From: Macrocybe gigantea
Taxonomy: Eukaryota; Basidiomycota; Agaricomycetes; Agaricales; Callistosporiaceae
NCBI GenBank assembly: GCA_011319805.1
Contig: SJRY01000107.1
Coordinates: 62,001 to 126,000 of the forward strand
Direction: 5' to 3'
Length of the DNA stretch: 64,000 nucleotides
Shown: piece after piece, positions 15,831 through 27,544 of the stretch
How positions within the stretch are numbered: position 1 is the stretch's first letter
Layout: the number at the start of each line of letters is the position of its first letter
Notes under the pieces: generated by a model
Databases searched by the model: none
Told to the model about the DNA's origin: nothing
Seen by the model: only the letters and a program-made list of their open reading frames with translations
Made by a program: the position numbers and the translations under genes

Positions 15831-16512
15831 ATGCCTGACTATTCACAACGTGAAGTAAGTCATTAAATCAACATGTAGAGCTTCTGACATATAGTGTATC
15901 ACAAGCTGGCCGAGCTAGCGGAGCAGGAAGCGCGTCTTAGATTGTTGTCATTCGATGCGACGACAGCATGGGATTAGGGAGCATCCTTCGTGCCCTCGCC
16001 ATCAAAGAGCAGCCAGAACGAGCGGCCTGCATAGTCATCACCCAAGCGAACTCGACTCCGTTGTTTGTCGCCCACACCGCGGATTCCGTCAGTCCCGCTT
16101 ATTTCGCAGAAGCGGAAAATATTCGCAATACTGTCAAGCGGTGGGAGATCTCCACCTGGCGGGCACAAAGAATCATAAATCTCGACGAGAAGCAGGACCT
16201 GCTGCTCGCCAAGTCGAGTGAATACAGCTTCAAGGGAGGTGGATGGCCGATCCGAGTAAAAGGCGTGGCCGGCGTCGTCGCGATCCTCGTCCTCACTGGT
16301 CTTTGCTGCTCCACGAAAGAGAAGACGTTCAATCCACTCAAGTACGATCCACCAACCGACTTCAATCACGAGCTAATTGTGAAAGCCCTTGAGACTTTGT
16401 TGGACAAACAGTGCGTTTCATCTTGCTTTGTCTTTTTGTAGTGGATGGCTCATAGTCCAGAATTAGGAAGAGGGCCTCCGTCATGACCAGATGTCAAGTT
16501 GAAGGTTGGTGA
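15831..16512 (+). CDS. UPF0303 / GlcG-HbpS-fold family protein
   Basis: A short first exon (15831-15849, MPDYSQ) is joined over a GTGAAG...ATAG intron to YHKLAELAEQEARL, then LLSFDATTAWDLGSILRALA, HTADSVSPAYFAEAENIRNTVKRW and YSFKGGGWPIRVKG, which match the UPF0303 family. Members share a fold with HbpS and GlcG and some are annotated as haem-degrading, but function in fungi is untested. At 15971-15979 the read frame hits a stop in the conserved AWDLG. One extra T in the TT at 15974-15975 removes it, so the stop is probably a base-calling error. The last exon is less certain: from a donor after DKQ the reading ends at 16512. The first exon choice is also tentative. Neighbours are RPL23 (divergent) and, 1 kb downstream, catalase. 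Confidence 0.72.
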
Positions 16513-17506
16513 GAACGTGGCTGGTGAGAGCCCGTCGGAAACATTCGCAATAGCTCTAGACGATCAGATGCGATAACGGCCGCTGCATGAATAGAATCCC
16601 ATTCTTTCCATCATTGTATGGTAGAAGTGGTTCTCGAAAGTCAAAACTGATAGGCGATGCCCGGATAGCGCAGGCAAGCTGCGAGATCATGTCATAATGG
16701 CGTGGTACAGAGTTCTGTCATTCGTCGGCCAGGTAAGCGTGCTTTTTGTCTCAAAGCGGTACGCCGGAACTAACAGGGCGCATTGTGGGGCAGCTGACCA
16801 TGGAGCTAAGCCAAGAGTATGACAATCCATGCCGATGCGTCGTAATCCATTACAGAAAGGGGTACCTCCGAAGCCAGATGGTCACCAAGATGCTATCCAA
16901 CCACATCGGCCATCGCCAACGCAAGAAACGAATGGAAGTTCGTTGACCTTTGTAAAGCTGACAGTCAACCTTGGGTAGGTCGGTCAGCAACGTGCGGGGG
17001 CAATTTGGAACCCAGAACGAGCTGGACTCGACTGAGCGCGCGGCCGGAGCATCAGAAATGCTGATTCAGGTGGTCATGCGCCGTCAAGAACTCAGATTGT
17101 GGAGAATGATGACGGTGGATCAGATGGTGACTCGGTGAGAATTGTACATGCCAACGCACATTCTCATGCGCTGATTTTACCTACGTGTGGATACAGCTTC
17201 ATTTCAGGCGCCTCGACTCTATTCATGTCGGAAAGAATCGGTTTCATTGACGATCCACACAGCCCGAGGCTCAAAAAAATCGACGGAGAAATGCTTCCAA
17301 GGAGAAAGGAGGCACTACCGGCGGTAGACGGCAGCCAATGAACGCAAAGTGATTAGATCCCCAGATCACGTGTGGAGGTATCCATCAACTTCTGCAACCT
17401 TGGTCAGTTCGAAAAAAGCATTCTGTCGACAGAATATAAAAGCCTGAATCGAGACGTCTAGGCTTTTACCCTCTTTCACCGCGACCCCCATTGTCAAGTA
17501 TCCAAA
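16513..17506. other. 1 kb upstream of the catalase gene, no supported gene
   Basis: Short open frames here (for example around 16750-16950 and 17100-17340) have no motif and no splice partners. The last 70 bp hold the catalase TATA box. The rest is taken as 3' flank of the UPF0303 gene and catalase promoter. Confidence 0.5.
17435..17441 (+). promoter_or_regulatory. TATA box of the catalase gene
   Basis: TATAAAA sits about 70 bp upstream of the catalase ATG at 17507, followed by a C/T-rich stretch (17460-17495). This is the spacing expected of a strongly expressed, inducible fungal gene. Confidence 0.65.
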
Positions 17507-19565
17507 ATGCCTTCCAAGCAAGTTTTCGAGACCAAGGATGGTGCAGTCTACACCACCTCCAACGGCGCGCCTGCAAACGAGCCCTACTCTGCACAGAGGG
17601 CTGGTCTGCACGGCCCGCTCTTGCTTCAAGGTGCTTATCTGATAATGTTTAATCCATGGAGAAACTCTGATCATATTCTCAGATTTCCATCATATCGACC
17701 TCCTTGCCCACTTTGACCGAGAGAGGATTCCCGAGCGCGTTGTAAGATCGATCCCATAAACATTTTTCTCAATCGCTGATCTTCACCGATCGCCTCCAAT
17801 CAGGTTCATGCCAACGGTGCAGGAGCCCACGGCTACTTTGAGGTTACCCACGACGTGAGCGACATAACCTCCCAGTCGCTTTTCAAACAGGTCGGCAAGA
17901 AGGTCCGAGCGACAGTCCGTTTCTCCACTGTCGGTGGCGAATCCGGTTCCGCTGACACTGCTCGCGACCCTCGTGGATTCGCAATCAAATTGAGGACCGA
18001 GGAGGGTAACTGGGACTGGGTCTTCAACAATACTCCAGTCTTCTTCATCAGAGATCCCGCAAAATTCCCTCACTTCATCCACACCCAGAAGAGAGATCCC
18101 CAAACCCACCTTAAGGATGCAGATATGTTCTGGGTACGTAACGAGTGCCCGCATTCTGGATCAGGACACTCATTCCTTTCTTCAGGACTATCTCGGTCAA
18201 AACCCGGAATCTATTCACCAAATCATGATCCTCTTCTCAGACCGCGGAACGCCCGACGGATTCCACAATCAGCACGGTTACTCTGGCCACACGTTCAAGT
18301 GGCTCAAGGACGATGGCACTTTCCATTACGTTCAGGTCCACCTCCGTGCCGACGGAGGCTTTAAGGTGACTGATCCACTTCAATTCTCTTGTGGAAGAAA
18401 TATTTATCCCGTTGCAATCATCAGACGCTCGACGATGCCACTGCACTCCGCTTGGCCGGTGAGAACCCAGACTACGGTACCCAGATACTCTTTGAAGCTA
18501 TCGAGGCCGGAAAATTCCCATCCTGGACCGTGTACATCGTGAGTGGCGGGAAAACAGTTCACCCGTTATCTGCCTGACGAACCGGTTCTCAGCAAACCAT
18601 GACGGTTGAACAAGCGGAGAAATTCCGCTACAACATTCTTGATCTCACCAAAATCTGGCCTCACTCTGAATTCCCCCTGCGTCCGATTGGTAAGCTTGTG
18701 CTGAACGAGAACCCGCAAAACTACTTTGCGGAAATCGAACAGGTGCGTGGTGTCAAAGGCTTGGTATCCATGCTTTCCGAGTCTGACGGACACCTTAGGC
18801 TGCATTCTCACCGTCCCATCTGGTTCCGTACATCGAGCCCTCTGCAGACCCGGTCCTCCAGTCTCGTCTCTTCTCCTATCCCGACACTCACCGCCACCGT
18901 CTGGGCACGAACTACCAGCAACTGCCCGTCAATGCCCCATCGTCCCCATTGCAAACTTCCAGCGCGATGGTCCCATGACTTTCGTGTCTCAGGGCAGCCG
19001 CCCGAACTACGAGAGCACCATCCAGCCTCTCACTTATGCTGGCCGCAAAGGCGCAATCGAGGCCTCGGTCAGGAACCTGGAAAGGGAGGCACAGCACGAA
19101 AACTTCATCGGTGGTGCTTACAGGGATCTCAGCGAGATCACTGAGCGTAAGCCGTTTTTGACAGAATGAACCCAGCTTAATTCTGACGTTGATGCTGCTA
19201 GTTGACTTTGAGCAGCCACGTGCGCTCTGGAGCAAGGTGTGGGATGACAAGGCCCGAGAGGCGTACGTCCGCAACGTTGCGGGCCACTTCAAGAATGTCA
19301 AGAGCGCAGGTGTCAAGGCCAGGCAACGTACGTTTACTCGCATAATATTATCACGTTCGATTTACTGAAATCGACGACCCCTCGTGCAGTCTCCGTCTGG
19401 GCTGCGGTTGACCAAGGCCTCTCTGACCGCATCGCTGACGCGGTCGGGCATCCGCACGTCAAGCCGCTGCCGGTCAAGCCTGCTGCCGAAGCTGTGAAGT
19501 TCAGATCCAACCTCGGTTTCTCCACCCAAAACAAGAGCTTGAACTACTGGGCTGGAAAACTGTGA
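17507..19565 (+). CDS. Monofunctional haem catalase
   Basis: Nine exons (17507-17630, 17683-17741, 17804-18133, 18186-18365, 18425-18538, 18593-18742, 18799-19146, 19202-19327, 19390-19565) encode about 535 residues. The active-site histidine lies in [15 protein letters not shown], the distal Asn in [10 protein letters not shown], and the proximal haem-ligand Tyr in [14 protein letters not shown]. The size fits a small-subunit catalase that destroys hydrogen peroxide. In exon 7, after NYQQLPVNA, the frame breaks and [16 protein letters not shown] continues one frame over. One extra C in the C4 run 18935-18938 gives the conserved reading and also makes the exon phase correct. The protein ends in AGKL, which resembles but does not match the canonical peroxisomal SKL-type signal. 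A TATA box lies 70 bp upstream. Confidence 0.95.
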
Positions 19566-20874
19566 AAATGCTCTCTGAAAGCGCCGCTTGTCGTTGTTGT
19601 AGTCTCCTGTGATCAATATCTGTTTCATGATCTGTTTGTAGAAATATGCAAGTTTGTGCAATGTGATGTACCTTTTACCAGTGCGCTTTGAGCAGTAAGG
19701 CGTGTCTAAGAGATTCAGATCACCGGGTGAGATGGTCCGATGACCCATCGGATGATTCTCTTCTGGGCCCCCACTCTTTCACTCCTGTGCAACTAGGAGC
19801 GCTAAGCGATTATCTTCACATTCGGGAATTCCCTACATACCGAACTGAGCCACTAGGCCAACACCTTCGCCAGCACTGCCGACCTCCAGACGCTCGGATT
19901 TTGTAGCACGATGTACACGCAACACATCATACTTCAAGAAGGCCTGGACATTGACGACAACAATACTCTAGGCATACTTTAACTTGTACGAAAGCGATAA
20001 GCTTAAAATTACACCAAAACACATAACTTTAAAAAAAAAAAAAGGGGGCGGTTGGAGCTCGCGAAGCAGATAAAACGATAAGAAAGCTGAAAGCATGATA
20101 AAACCTAGAAGGATAGAAAGGGGTTGCGGAGGTCAACCAAACTCCAAATGCTCGACCGAAGTCTGATCAAGTAAAAAAAGAAAGGCAGTGTTTCCAGAAC
20201 GCCCTACTGCCCCCAAAAAGCAAAAAAAAAAAAAAAAAAAAGTTGCTCAAAAAAACGACCCAGCAAACGTCTACGGACCGGCGAAGACGTCTCCTAAGCG
20301 CTCCAAAACGTTAGCACGACACGGCCCGGCGTGCATGCGATGTGTTTACGTCACGAGAAGGGACGGGTTGGCTGATTCTTGAGCTTGAGCGTGGAACTCT
20401 TGTCTGATCTTTTTTTTTCCGTTCTTCCATTTGACCGATGACGAAAGAAATCCGATTAGGTTTGTGAAGGAGGAGCATGGGGGAGGCAAAAAAAAAAAAA
20501 GACAACAGTTCATCGAGCGGTGCGTCGCAAAATCGTCCCATAGTCGCAAGAAAACGGTAAAAACGTCCTCGACCAAAAAAGAGCATCCACACGTTCGGTC
20601 CTACGTATCGACGGATCTAAAAAGAAACGGCAAATATCGTAAATCAGCTCAAAGCTAAAAGCCCGGGTATCAAGCGTCGAGCGGCCGTAGCAGCGACCGG
20701 GGTCTGACCCAAGAAGCTCGAGCCTAGGGAAAAAGGAAGGAATACCATACTATCAGGTAATCGGTATCGGCATCGGTATCATTTGCGTAAGGATATAATA
20801 AAAACAGATAAGTCGCAAGAAAAAGCAGGCAGACAAAAACGAGCGTGGTCGGTGCGAACCGAGTCCTGCGGGTA
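19566..20874. other. 1.3 kb between catalase and the GT2 gene (convergent 3' ends), A-rich
   Basis: The 3' flanks of two convergent genes meet here. Many A runs occur (about 20030-20043, 20174-20181, 20222-20241, 20490-20501) together with poly-T around 20408-20416. The few open frames are lysine-rich by-products of A runs. No RNA gene was recognised. Confidence 0.55.
20222..20241. repeat. Poly-A tract of 20 bases
   Basis: An uninterrupted run of 20 A lies in the A-rich spacer downstream of both catalase and GT2. It is long for a fungal intergenic region; its length may be inexact given the homopolymer problems seen in this sequence. Confidence 0.8.
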
Positions 20875-23800
20875 TCAATACGAAAACACCATCAGCCAGG
20901 GATTGAGCACGATCTGTAGCAGCGGTGGTTCGAGGCTTATCAGAACCGCGGGATGAACCCTTTCGCGCAAAAGATACGGCACTCACAGGGAACAACAAAT
21001 GGCATCCGGCGAGGAGTCTATCGGTGCAGTTCGGTCAGCGTCAAACTTTAATGACCCCAGCACAAAGACAGACACAACTCACGCTACGGGGAAAATGACG
21101 GCCCAGCCCGCGCTGTCAACTCTCCATTCCAGCGGCACGAGGGGCGTGGCGAGGACGATCATGCCTACTATAAGCAAAAACGAGAGCGACATGGGGAACC
21201 AGAACCTGCGGCCGCAGCACATTTAAGAAACAACTCGTCGAAGCAGGAACGCCTCGAATCCATACCTCTTTGCGATCTTTGGAATCTCTTTGAAGAAATT
21301 CGATCTTTGCACCTCCTTAATCGTCGCAGACCATGATATATTGTATGAAAACAGATGTGCGAGCATGGCTTGCGAAAGCGGTATCGAGAGTCCTCCAAAG
21401 AAAAAGAAGCTGTTTTTTCCATCTTGAGACGCGTAGAGAAAAAGGCAGAGCAGAACAGAGACCCACAAGAACGGCAACCACATGACATTTTTGAAAAATC
21501 CACGTATCTGACAAACATGATCTGCATCAACGTTAGAAAAAAATCCATTCCGGGCCTACACTCACCAGCTGCTTATGTCCAAGCCTATACTCGAGGAGCG
21601 TGTACCCGACCGTGCCAGACCCAAAGAAAACGACGTTGGTCGCGAGCCATATCTCAAAACTGTGCATGTAAAACCCGTCGACCGGAAACTGGAACCCGAG
21701 CACGATGTAGTTGACGACGCTGACGGTGATCGAGGCCGCGATGGCATAGTACGAGAACATGTACGCCATCATGGAGATCTTGTAGTGTAACGGGGCGGAT
21801 GACCACATGAACTTGTGGATCTGGTGCGAGATCGGGCCTTTGCGAAGCCATTGCACGAACGGGTTGAAGAGCAGTTCGCTGCAGCCTGCAGCGCAGGAAG
21901 GTCGCAATAGAGCCAGGGAAGAAACGGCATTAACGCACCATAAGCGTACTTTTGCCACCTGTTCAGCTCATCGTCCACACTCAGAGACACGCCCTCCTTG
22001 AAGCCGCCTTTCGAATACGTTGCCCACCTGCGCAGGTCAGATGTCGAGACGCGTCCGGCGGCAACTCAGACTCACCGGATGACGTAACCTCTGAGCATCA
22101 GCTGAGCGCCATGTCAAAGTCCTCTGACACGTTCGACTCTGACCACACTTTTTCCTTCCCATCGACCGGGTCGATAAACTTGGCGTCTTGTATCGCGCGC
22201 CATCTCAGAAATCTATACGTTTACATGTCAGCGAGGTGCAAAAACGTCGGTTCCAACGCACGCGTTGTGGCCCATGAACGGTGCGATTTCGCCATTGGCG
22301 CAGGCTGGAAACTGTTAGGCTCGCGCGCCTTTTGTCAAACGAGGCAGACGCACCCATGGATATGCACCGGTTGATCCTTCTCGTAAAGTACGCGATTCCG
22401 TTTTCAAAATAATGGTGCGCCACCTGCATGACATCTGACAATCCGGTGGGGCTTCAGCCTAATTCCATCCCGACGGCGTCACTCACTCACCCGACTCGTG
22501 CTGTATGATCGCGACGTCCGGACACTTTTTCATTTCCCTCGCCGCGTCTCTCAAACAATCCTCGGGGACGACTGTGTCCGAGTCGACCAAGAGCACAATC
22601 TCGCCCATCCGGATCGACCTCCCGTTGGCAGCCCATGGACGATGTCGCCCGCCGCTCTCTCATAAACCTCTTCGATCGCGAGGCTCAACGCCTTTTCCTC
22701 CAAGTCTTCCTCTTCCGCGGCGATGGACTGGGCGTGCAGCTGGGCGTCGTCTTTCTGTGACCCAGCGCTCTCGCTTTCAGACGTCAGAGGCCTCGGGCCA
22801 GGCTCACGGTCGTCCATCCCACTTTCGTTTCCAACGGCGTTCCGCGCGGCAATGAGGGCCTCCAGATTCCTCTCGACCTTTAGCGACAGAGCCAGACCTG
22901 CACACGTCCATGACTAGCCGCGCTCCAAGTCGAACGCTACGCACCATAGTTCATGTTTGAGGCCTTTTTGAACCTTCCTGCGCGTTTGAACCCGTCCGGC
23001 GCATCGTCGTGCTTAGGTCTCGCCACCCAGCCAATGTTGTGCGTCGCGTAGAATGCCAGGCGTGCGTCCCTTTCCGGTGCGGGAAGGAGCTGCCAGTGTC
23101 CGTTCGGAAGGAGAACAAACGTTTAAGAGAAAAGGACGACTGACCCGGAGACCGTCGTCATTGATAAAGATGGTCGAGGTGCCTCCCTGCCTCGCGTACG
23201 TCTGCATGGCGCGCTTGATAGACATGATCGAAGGCGTCCTGCCTCGTTGACAAGTCAGTTTGAAATGTTCCGAAAAACGTTTGTCAGCGACACTGACAAG
23301 ACCTTTTCCAAGCTCTCCTTGTACACAGGCATCTGAATCGTGACATGTGGAAGCGCGTTGTCAAGCTCCTTGTTTGGCGGCGGCTTGATGGCAGAGTAGT
23401 ACTTTGAGTTTTGGTGGTAGTGCTCGATCGGGCCGATGCTAGGACGAGGTCAGCGTGCTAGTGTTCCGAGTTTCGGGGTGACGTACGCCATTGTCACGTT
23501 TTGAACCATTTGGAGAGCAAAGAACTGGACAATTTTTTTTTTAGATGCGGAGACGTGTAACAAAGTCGGGCTGGTGCTCACGAGCGAGATGCAGTACAGC
23601 AACGGACAGAGAACGAGCAAAGCAAAACGAATGTACGTGCTGTCGAGTGTAAACTCTTGGAAAAGGATTTCTAGCAAAAAAGGTTGTTATTAACAAGAAT
23701 AGTACGTTTGGTAGTACCACTTACTGATACCGTTTCCAATAAATACTGACGTTTTCTTGAGAACAGCGAGTGGATGCCGAGTGGAGGGACGCACCTGCAG

Positions 23801-25079
23801 CCAAAGCAGCAGCCATGCCATTGTAGAGGGGCGCATACAGTCGTACTGGGCGGTTGTGGATTCCTTGGGACTCGAGATCCGCAAGGGCGACCTCGTCTTC
23901 CTCGATGGACGATTCGAGCTCTGGACTGCTCACCTCAACTTGGACCTTTTTGCCGTACCACGTGCGTTTGACCTTTGCCGCACTCTTTGTGTGTGCTTCA
24001 CCGTGCTTGTCATCGTGCTGCTTGTGATGAAGCGGCTTTTCTTCGAGGCCGAGCTCGAGCTGGCTGCCGGTGATGACCTGGTGACCGAGCTGAGACGCAG
24101 AGTAGGACGTGCTAGGGCGAGCTGGTCCGACGGGTCTAGTGGCGGCGGGTATGTTGAGCGATGCGGTCGGGGATTGGGAGACAATGGCAGAGGTGTGTCG
24201 AATGGACGGAGGCCGACTGCTGCTGGCACTGGAAAAGTGGTTGGGGCCGGCTAGGGCCTCTGTGCTTCCCTCTGCGCTTGCGTTGGACGCGGTGGCGGTG
24301 GCGGAGGTGGAGGTGCGAGAGGTGGGGCCTGGAGGCCTAGTACGCCAGAGGAGCTTGATGAGGCGGTCGTCGAAATCGTTGCAGGTGGGGACGATGCGGT
24401 CGAGCGAGTCGGACCAGACGACGAGGACGCGTTCGTCACGCTGCGGAATGATCACCATGTCATTTGGGAATCGGAACGGAGAAGGCATGGAGAGCGCACG
24501 ATAAAGGCAGCGCATTGCTCCTTGTCTGCTGTGGGCAGATGAAGGATCGAATCGAGGACTTGGATGCGCGTGTTGCTGTCGATGTAGATGCTCCTGTCGT
24601 CTGGAGCGCTGCGGAGCGACGGTGAGTACACGTGTTTGGGAATTTTCTTGGGACGTACATTTCTGCGAGGGCAGCATGGACGGCGGCGCTCCTGACCTTG
24701 ACCGCGACGGCAGGATTGAGAGCGGCTACGGCGGTCTCGAATGGCTCTAGGTCTGGATTTTCATAAGGAAAGACGCGGAATTCGGGTGTCTGGTCTGCAA
24801 CAACAGCCAGTCAGCTGCGTCGGGGAGGAGGCAACAGAGAGAGTCACCGTTGGGATCTGATATGCGGAGTGCGACACCGGATGAAATGTTGTGCTCGTTT
24901 GGACGGAACCAAGCGTCACCCTGAGTCTGACGGAATATCCAGTGGAGGATGGCGTCGTTTCTGTCATAGTCCATCGCGGTGAGGGAGAGGAGAGAACTGG
25001 CCGACTGTTCTCCGCGTTTTTCTGTCGCTACTAGGTGTGCGGGGTCCTTGCTTCTGATAAGGGTGACGTCACGAAGCAA
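20875..25079 (-). CDS. Membrane-bound family-2 glycosyltransferase (fungal GT2 type)
   Basis: A many-exon gene. After an N-terminal region (DAILHWIFRQTQGDAWFRP) and a long low-complexity Ser/Thr/Pro linker come a first membrane stretch (FALLVLCPLLYCISL), then VTIQMPVYKESLE (nucleotide-sugar-binding strand), IFINDDGL, VLLVDSDTVVPED (DxD motif), VSEDFDMAL (acidic ED motif), GGFKEGVSLSVDDELNRW, and C-terminal membrane helices (FLLIVGMIVLATPLVPL; ending NPWLMVFSY). This layout resembles the processive, chitin-synthase-like GT2 proteins of filamentous fungi, including those needed for hyphal growth on surfaces in Zymoseptoria and Fusarium; product unknown. Two frame breaks, near 22104 and 22633, each vanish with one extra base (C; G on the coding strand). 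Start is 25079, or ATG 24974 if the first 35 residues are not used. Head to head with KRE6. Confidence 0.85.
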
Positions 25080-25148
25080 AGATCGATCGATGCCGAGCTT
25101 TGCCTTTTTTAGCGGCGACTTTGATTCTCTTCATGTTCACCACCCACC
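25080..25148. promoter_or_regulatory. 69-bp bidirectional spacer between GT2 (-) and KRE6 (+)
   Basis: Only 69 bp separate the two start codons (174 bp if GT2 begins at 24974). Promoter and 5' UTR elements of both genes must overlap each other or the coding sequence. No TATA box is visible. Confidence 0.6.
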
Positions 25149-27544
25149 ATGAACGACAACGATTACCATGAATCGTATTCCAACCGTGGCCCGCCGCCGT
25201 CGTCTTTCGCTTACTCGTTCCCTTTTCCCTTTCAGGCTTATGCAGGAAATCCTGACCCGGGCATGGCCATCCCCGGACTCGGCGCTTCCCGTCGTTCTGC
25301 TTCGTTCGAGTCCATGAACGCCGCGGTGCAGCGCTCCTACCGCGCACTCGGACTGGCAGGTCCCCCGCTCGACGCCAGCATTCCCCGCTCCGGAAGCCTC
25401 TCTGACCTCTCCACCTCTCGTCGTGCGGGCACGCCTCCGTCTCCGGTGCCAACCGTTTTTCAGAACAGCGCCGCGGCGCACATGATGCCCTCCACGCCGC
25501 CTCTACCCGCCTCAGGGAACGCTCAGCTGCCGCGCTCTGCCAGCACGCAGACCTTTCGAGCCCCGTTCCTCTCTCCGACCTCCAGGCCCTCTTCCTCGCT
25601 CTGGTCTCCCCCGACGCCCTCACACACTCTGCCAGCTCTCACAGCTGCCCCCAATGACTCTGCGTCTGCGCTGCCACCGCCACCACCGCCGCTGCCTAAA
25701 AAAACCAAGCCGCCGCTGCCCTCGACGCTCCTTGCTGCGCCCCTTGCGCCTGCTGACAAGCCGTGGACGCTTCAGCGCGAGCCACGCGCTGGCCTCGCGT
25801 GGTGGGTCACCGTGCTGTGCGTCATCCTAGGCGTTGCAGGCGCCGCCGTCCTTTGCTGGGACGGTGTTCGCCAGACAAAGTCTCGCATGCTCAACCCGGC
25901 AGAGCTCTGTCTCGTCATGGACGAGCCGTTTTCCGGACCCGAACTCGACACGAATCGTTGGATCAAGGACATTGAACTCGGAGGCTTTGGGTAACCACCG
26001 TATATCCTCCGGTCAATTCACTTGTACTTATTTTTCTTGTACAGTAACAACGAGTTTCAAATGACGACCAGCTCGTCCAAGAACTTGTACATCAAAAATG
26101 GCCAGCTTTACATATTTCCGACCCTGTCTAGCGACGATCCCAACATTGGCGACGTGCTCAAGGATGGCGCCAAGTACACCCTGCCAGACTGCACCGCCAG
26201 CGTCCCCGTTCCACCTCCACCTTCAAACAGCACCAACGGCCGCAACGGTACGTCCACGGCGCACAACACCCCGGCGCCGACTGGTGGAAACACCGGAGGC
26301 AGGAACCCGGCCGCTGGGGGCCAAACCAACCACGGCCGCACCCTCGCTTCGCGCGCCGGGGTAGGGCCAGGCAACGTGAACAGAGGCAATGGCACCGCCT
26401 GCACCGCGATCACCTCTGACGCGCTCGGCACCGTCGTCAACCCCGTCATGAGCGCTCGTATCACCACCAAGGGAAAGGTCGGCATGCGCTTTGGCCGCGT
26501 CGAGGTTCGCGCGCGGCTTCCCAGGGGGTGCGCCTTTTTTCTATATTCCATCTCGTAACCCGCGCGCGATCGTGTTTTTTTTTTTTTTTTTTTCTACAGG
26601 GACTGGCTCTGGCCTGCGGTATGGATGCTCCCCGAGAACAATACGTACGGCCCGTGGCCGCTGTCGGGCGAAATTGACGTTTGTCTAGCTCCTTTACTCT
26701 CCGTCTCCGATGGGCTGATGTTTCGTGTGCAGATCCTCGAAGCGCGCGGAAACTCACCGTCCTACCCTGCACAGGGAACCAACTACGTCCGCTCCTCCCT
26801 CAACTATGGCCTCGCGAGCACTCTGACGCCCATCACGAGCGGCAAGGACGCCGGGCTATCGCTCACCAAGCAGCTGTTCGGATGGTACTCGCTCAAACAC
26901 TCCTCGTTCGATCGCGCATTCCACACGTACGCGCTCGAGTGGGACGAGAGCTTTTTGCGCTTTTATGTCGACTCGCGCGTACGTGGCGTGCTCCAAATAT
27001 CTGTCGCTGATGGTGTCAAGGGCGCGAAGAGCTTTTGGGAGAGGGGCAAGTTTCCTGCGACGGCGCAGAACGGGAGCAGTGCTGCCGTCGTGGTCAAGAA
27101 TCCGTGGGAGGGCAGGCAACCTGTCGCTCCGTTTGATCAGCGTGCGTTCCAGTGCCTTGTTTCTATTATTTTTTTTTCTCCCTTTAATTGCGTGTATGGT
27201 GCAGGTTTTTATTTGATCATCGATTTGGCCGTCGGAGGCACGTCTGGCTGGTTCCCCGACAACAAGGGTGGGAAGCCGTGGTACGACGGGTCCCTCAGTG
27301 AGTTTGGCTCCATGTGATACCTCTACCGTATCTTGACCTTGATGCTGCTATATATGTATGTAGCTGCTATGCGCGATTTTGCAAGAGCGCAGGACCAGTG
27401 GTACGCCACGTGGCCGCAGAGCGACGATGAACGCGCGTTTAGGATGTAGGTGTTTTTTTTTTTTTTCACATCCCTTCGTATGTCTTTGACTCATTTTCTT
27501 CGTTGGTTAGCGATTATATCAAGATGTGGAGCAAGGACTGTTGA
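25149..27544 (+). CDS. KRE6: Kre6/Skn1-type beta-glucan synthesis protein (GH16 fold, type II membrane)
   Basis: Seven exons (25149-25990, 26045-26527, 26600-26678, 26733-27141, 27205-27297, 27364-27445, 27511-27544) give 673 residues without any frame break. A cytosolic Ser/Pro-rich domain of about 215 residues with a PPPPPPLPKK tract precedes one membrane helix (WWVTVLCVILGVAGAAVL). The lumenal GH16-like domain follows: EPFSGPELDTNRWIKDI, LYIKNGQLYIFPT, MRFGRVEVRARLPRG, DWLWPAVWMLPE and GEIDILEARGN, which keeps the E-x-D-x-x-E catalytic pattern across an intron, then FHTYALEWDESFLRFYVD and a final DYIKMWSKDC. Kre6/Skn1 proteins act in the secretory pathway and at the cell surface in beta-1,6-glucan formation. 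An Asn/Gly/Thr-rich insert (about 26215-26400) interrupts the domain. Confidence 0.94.
26575..26593 (+). repeat. Poly-T (19) polypyrimidine tract in KRE6 intron 2
   Basis: Nineteen T directly precede CTACAG at the 3' end of the intron 26528-26599. It can serve as the polypyrimidine tract, though it is far longer than in the other introns here. Confidence 0.75.

Noticed and set aside
19790..19870. tRNA-like A-box on the minus strand (CCTAGTGGCTCAGTTCGGTA)
   Set aside because: No matching B-box (GGTTCGANTCC) follows at the right distance and no acceptor stem pairs.
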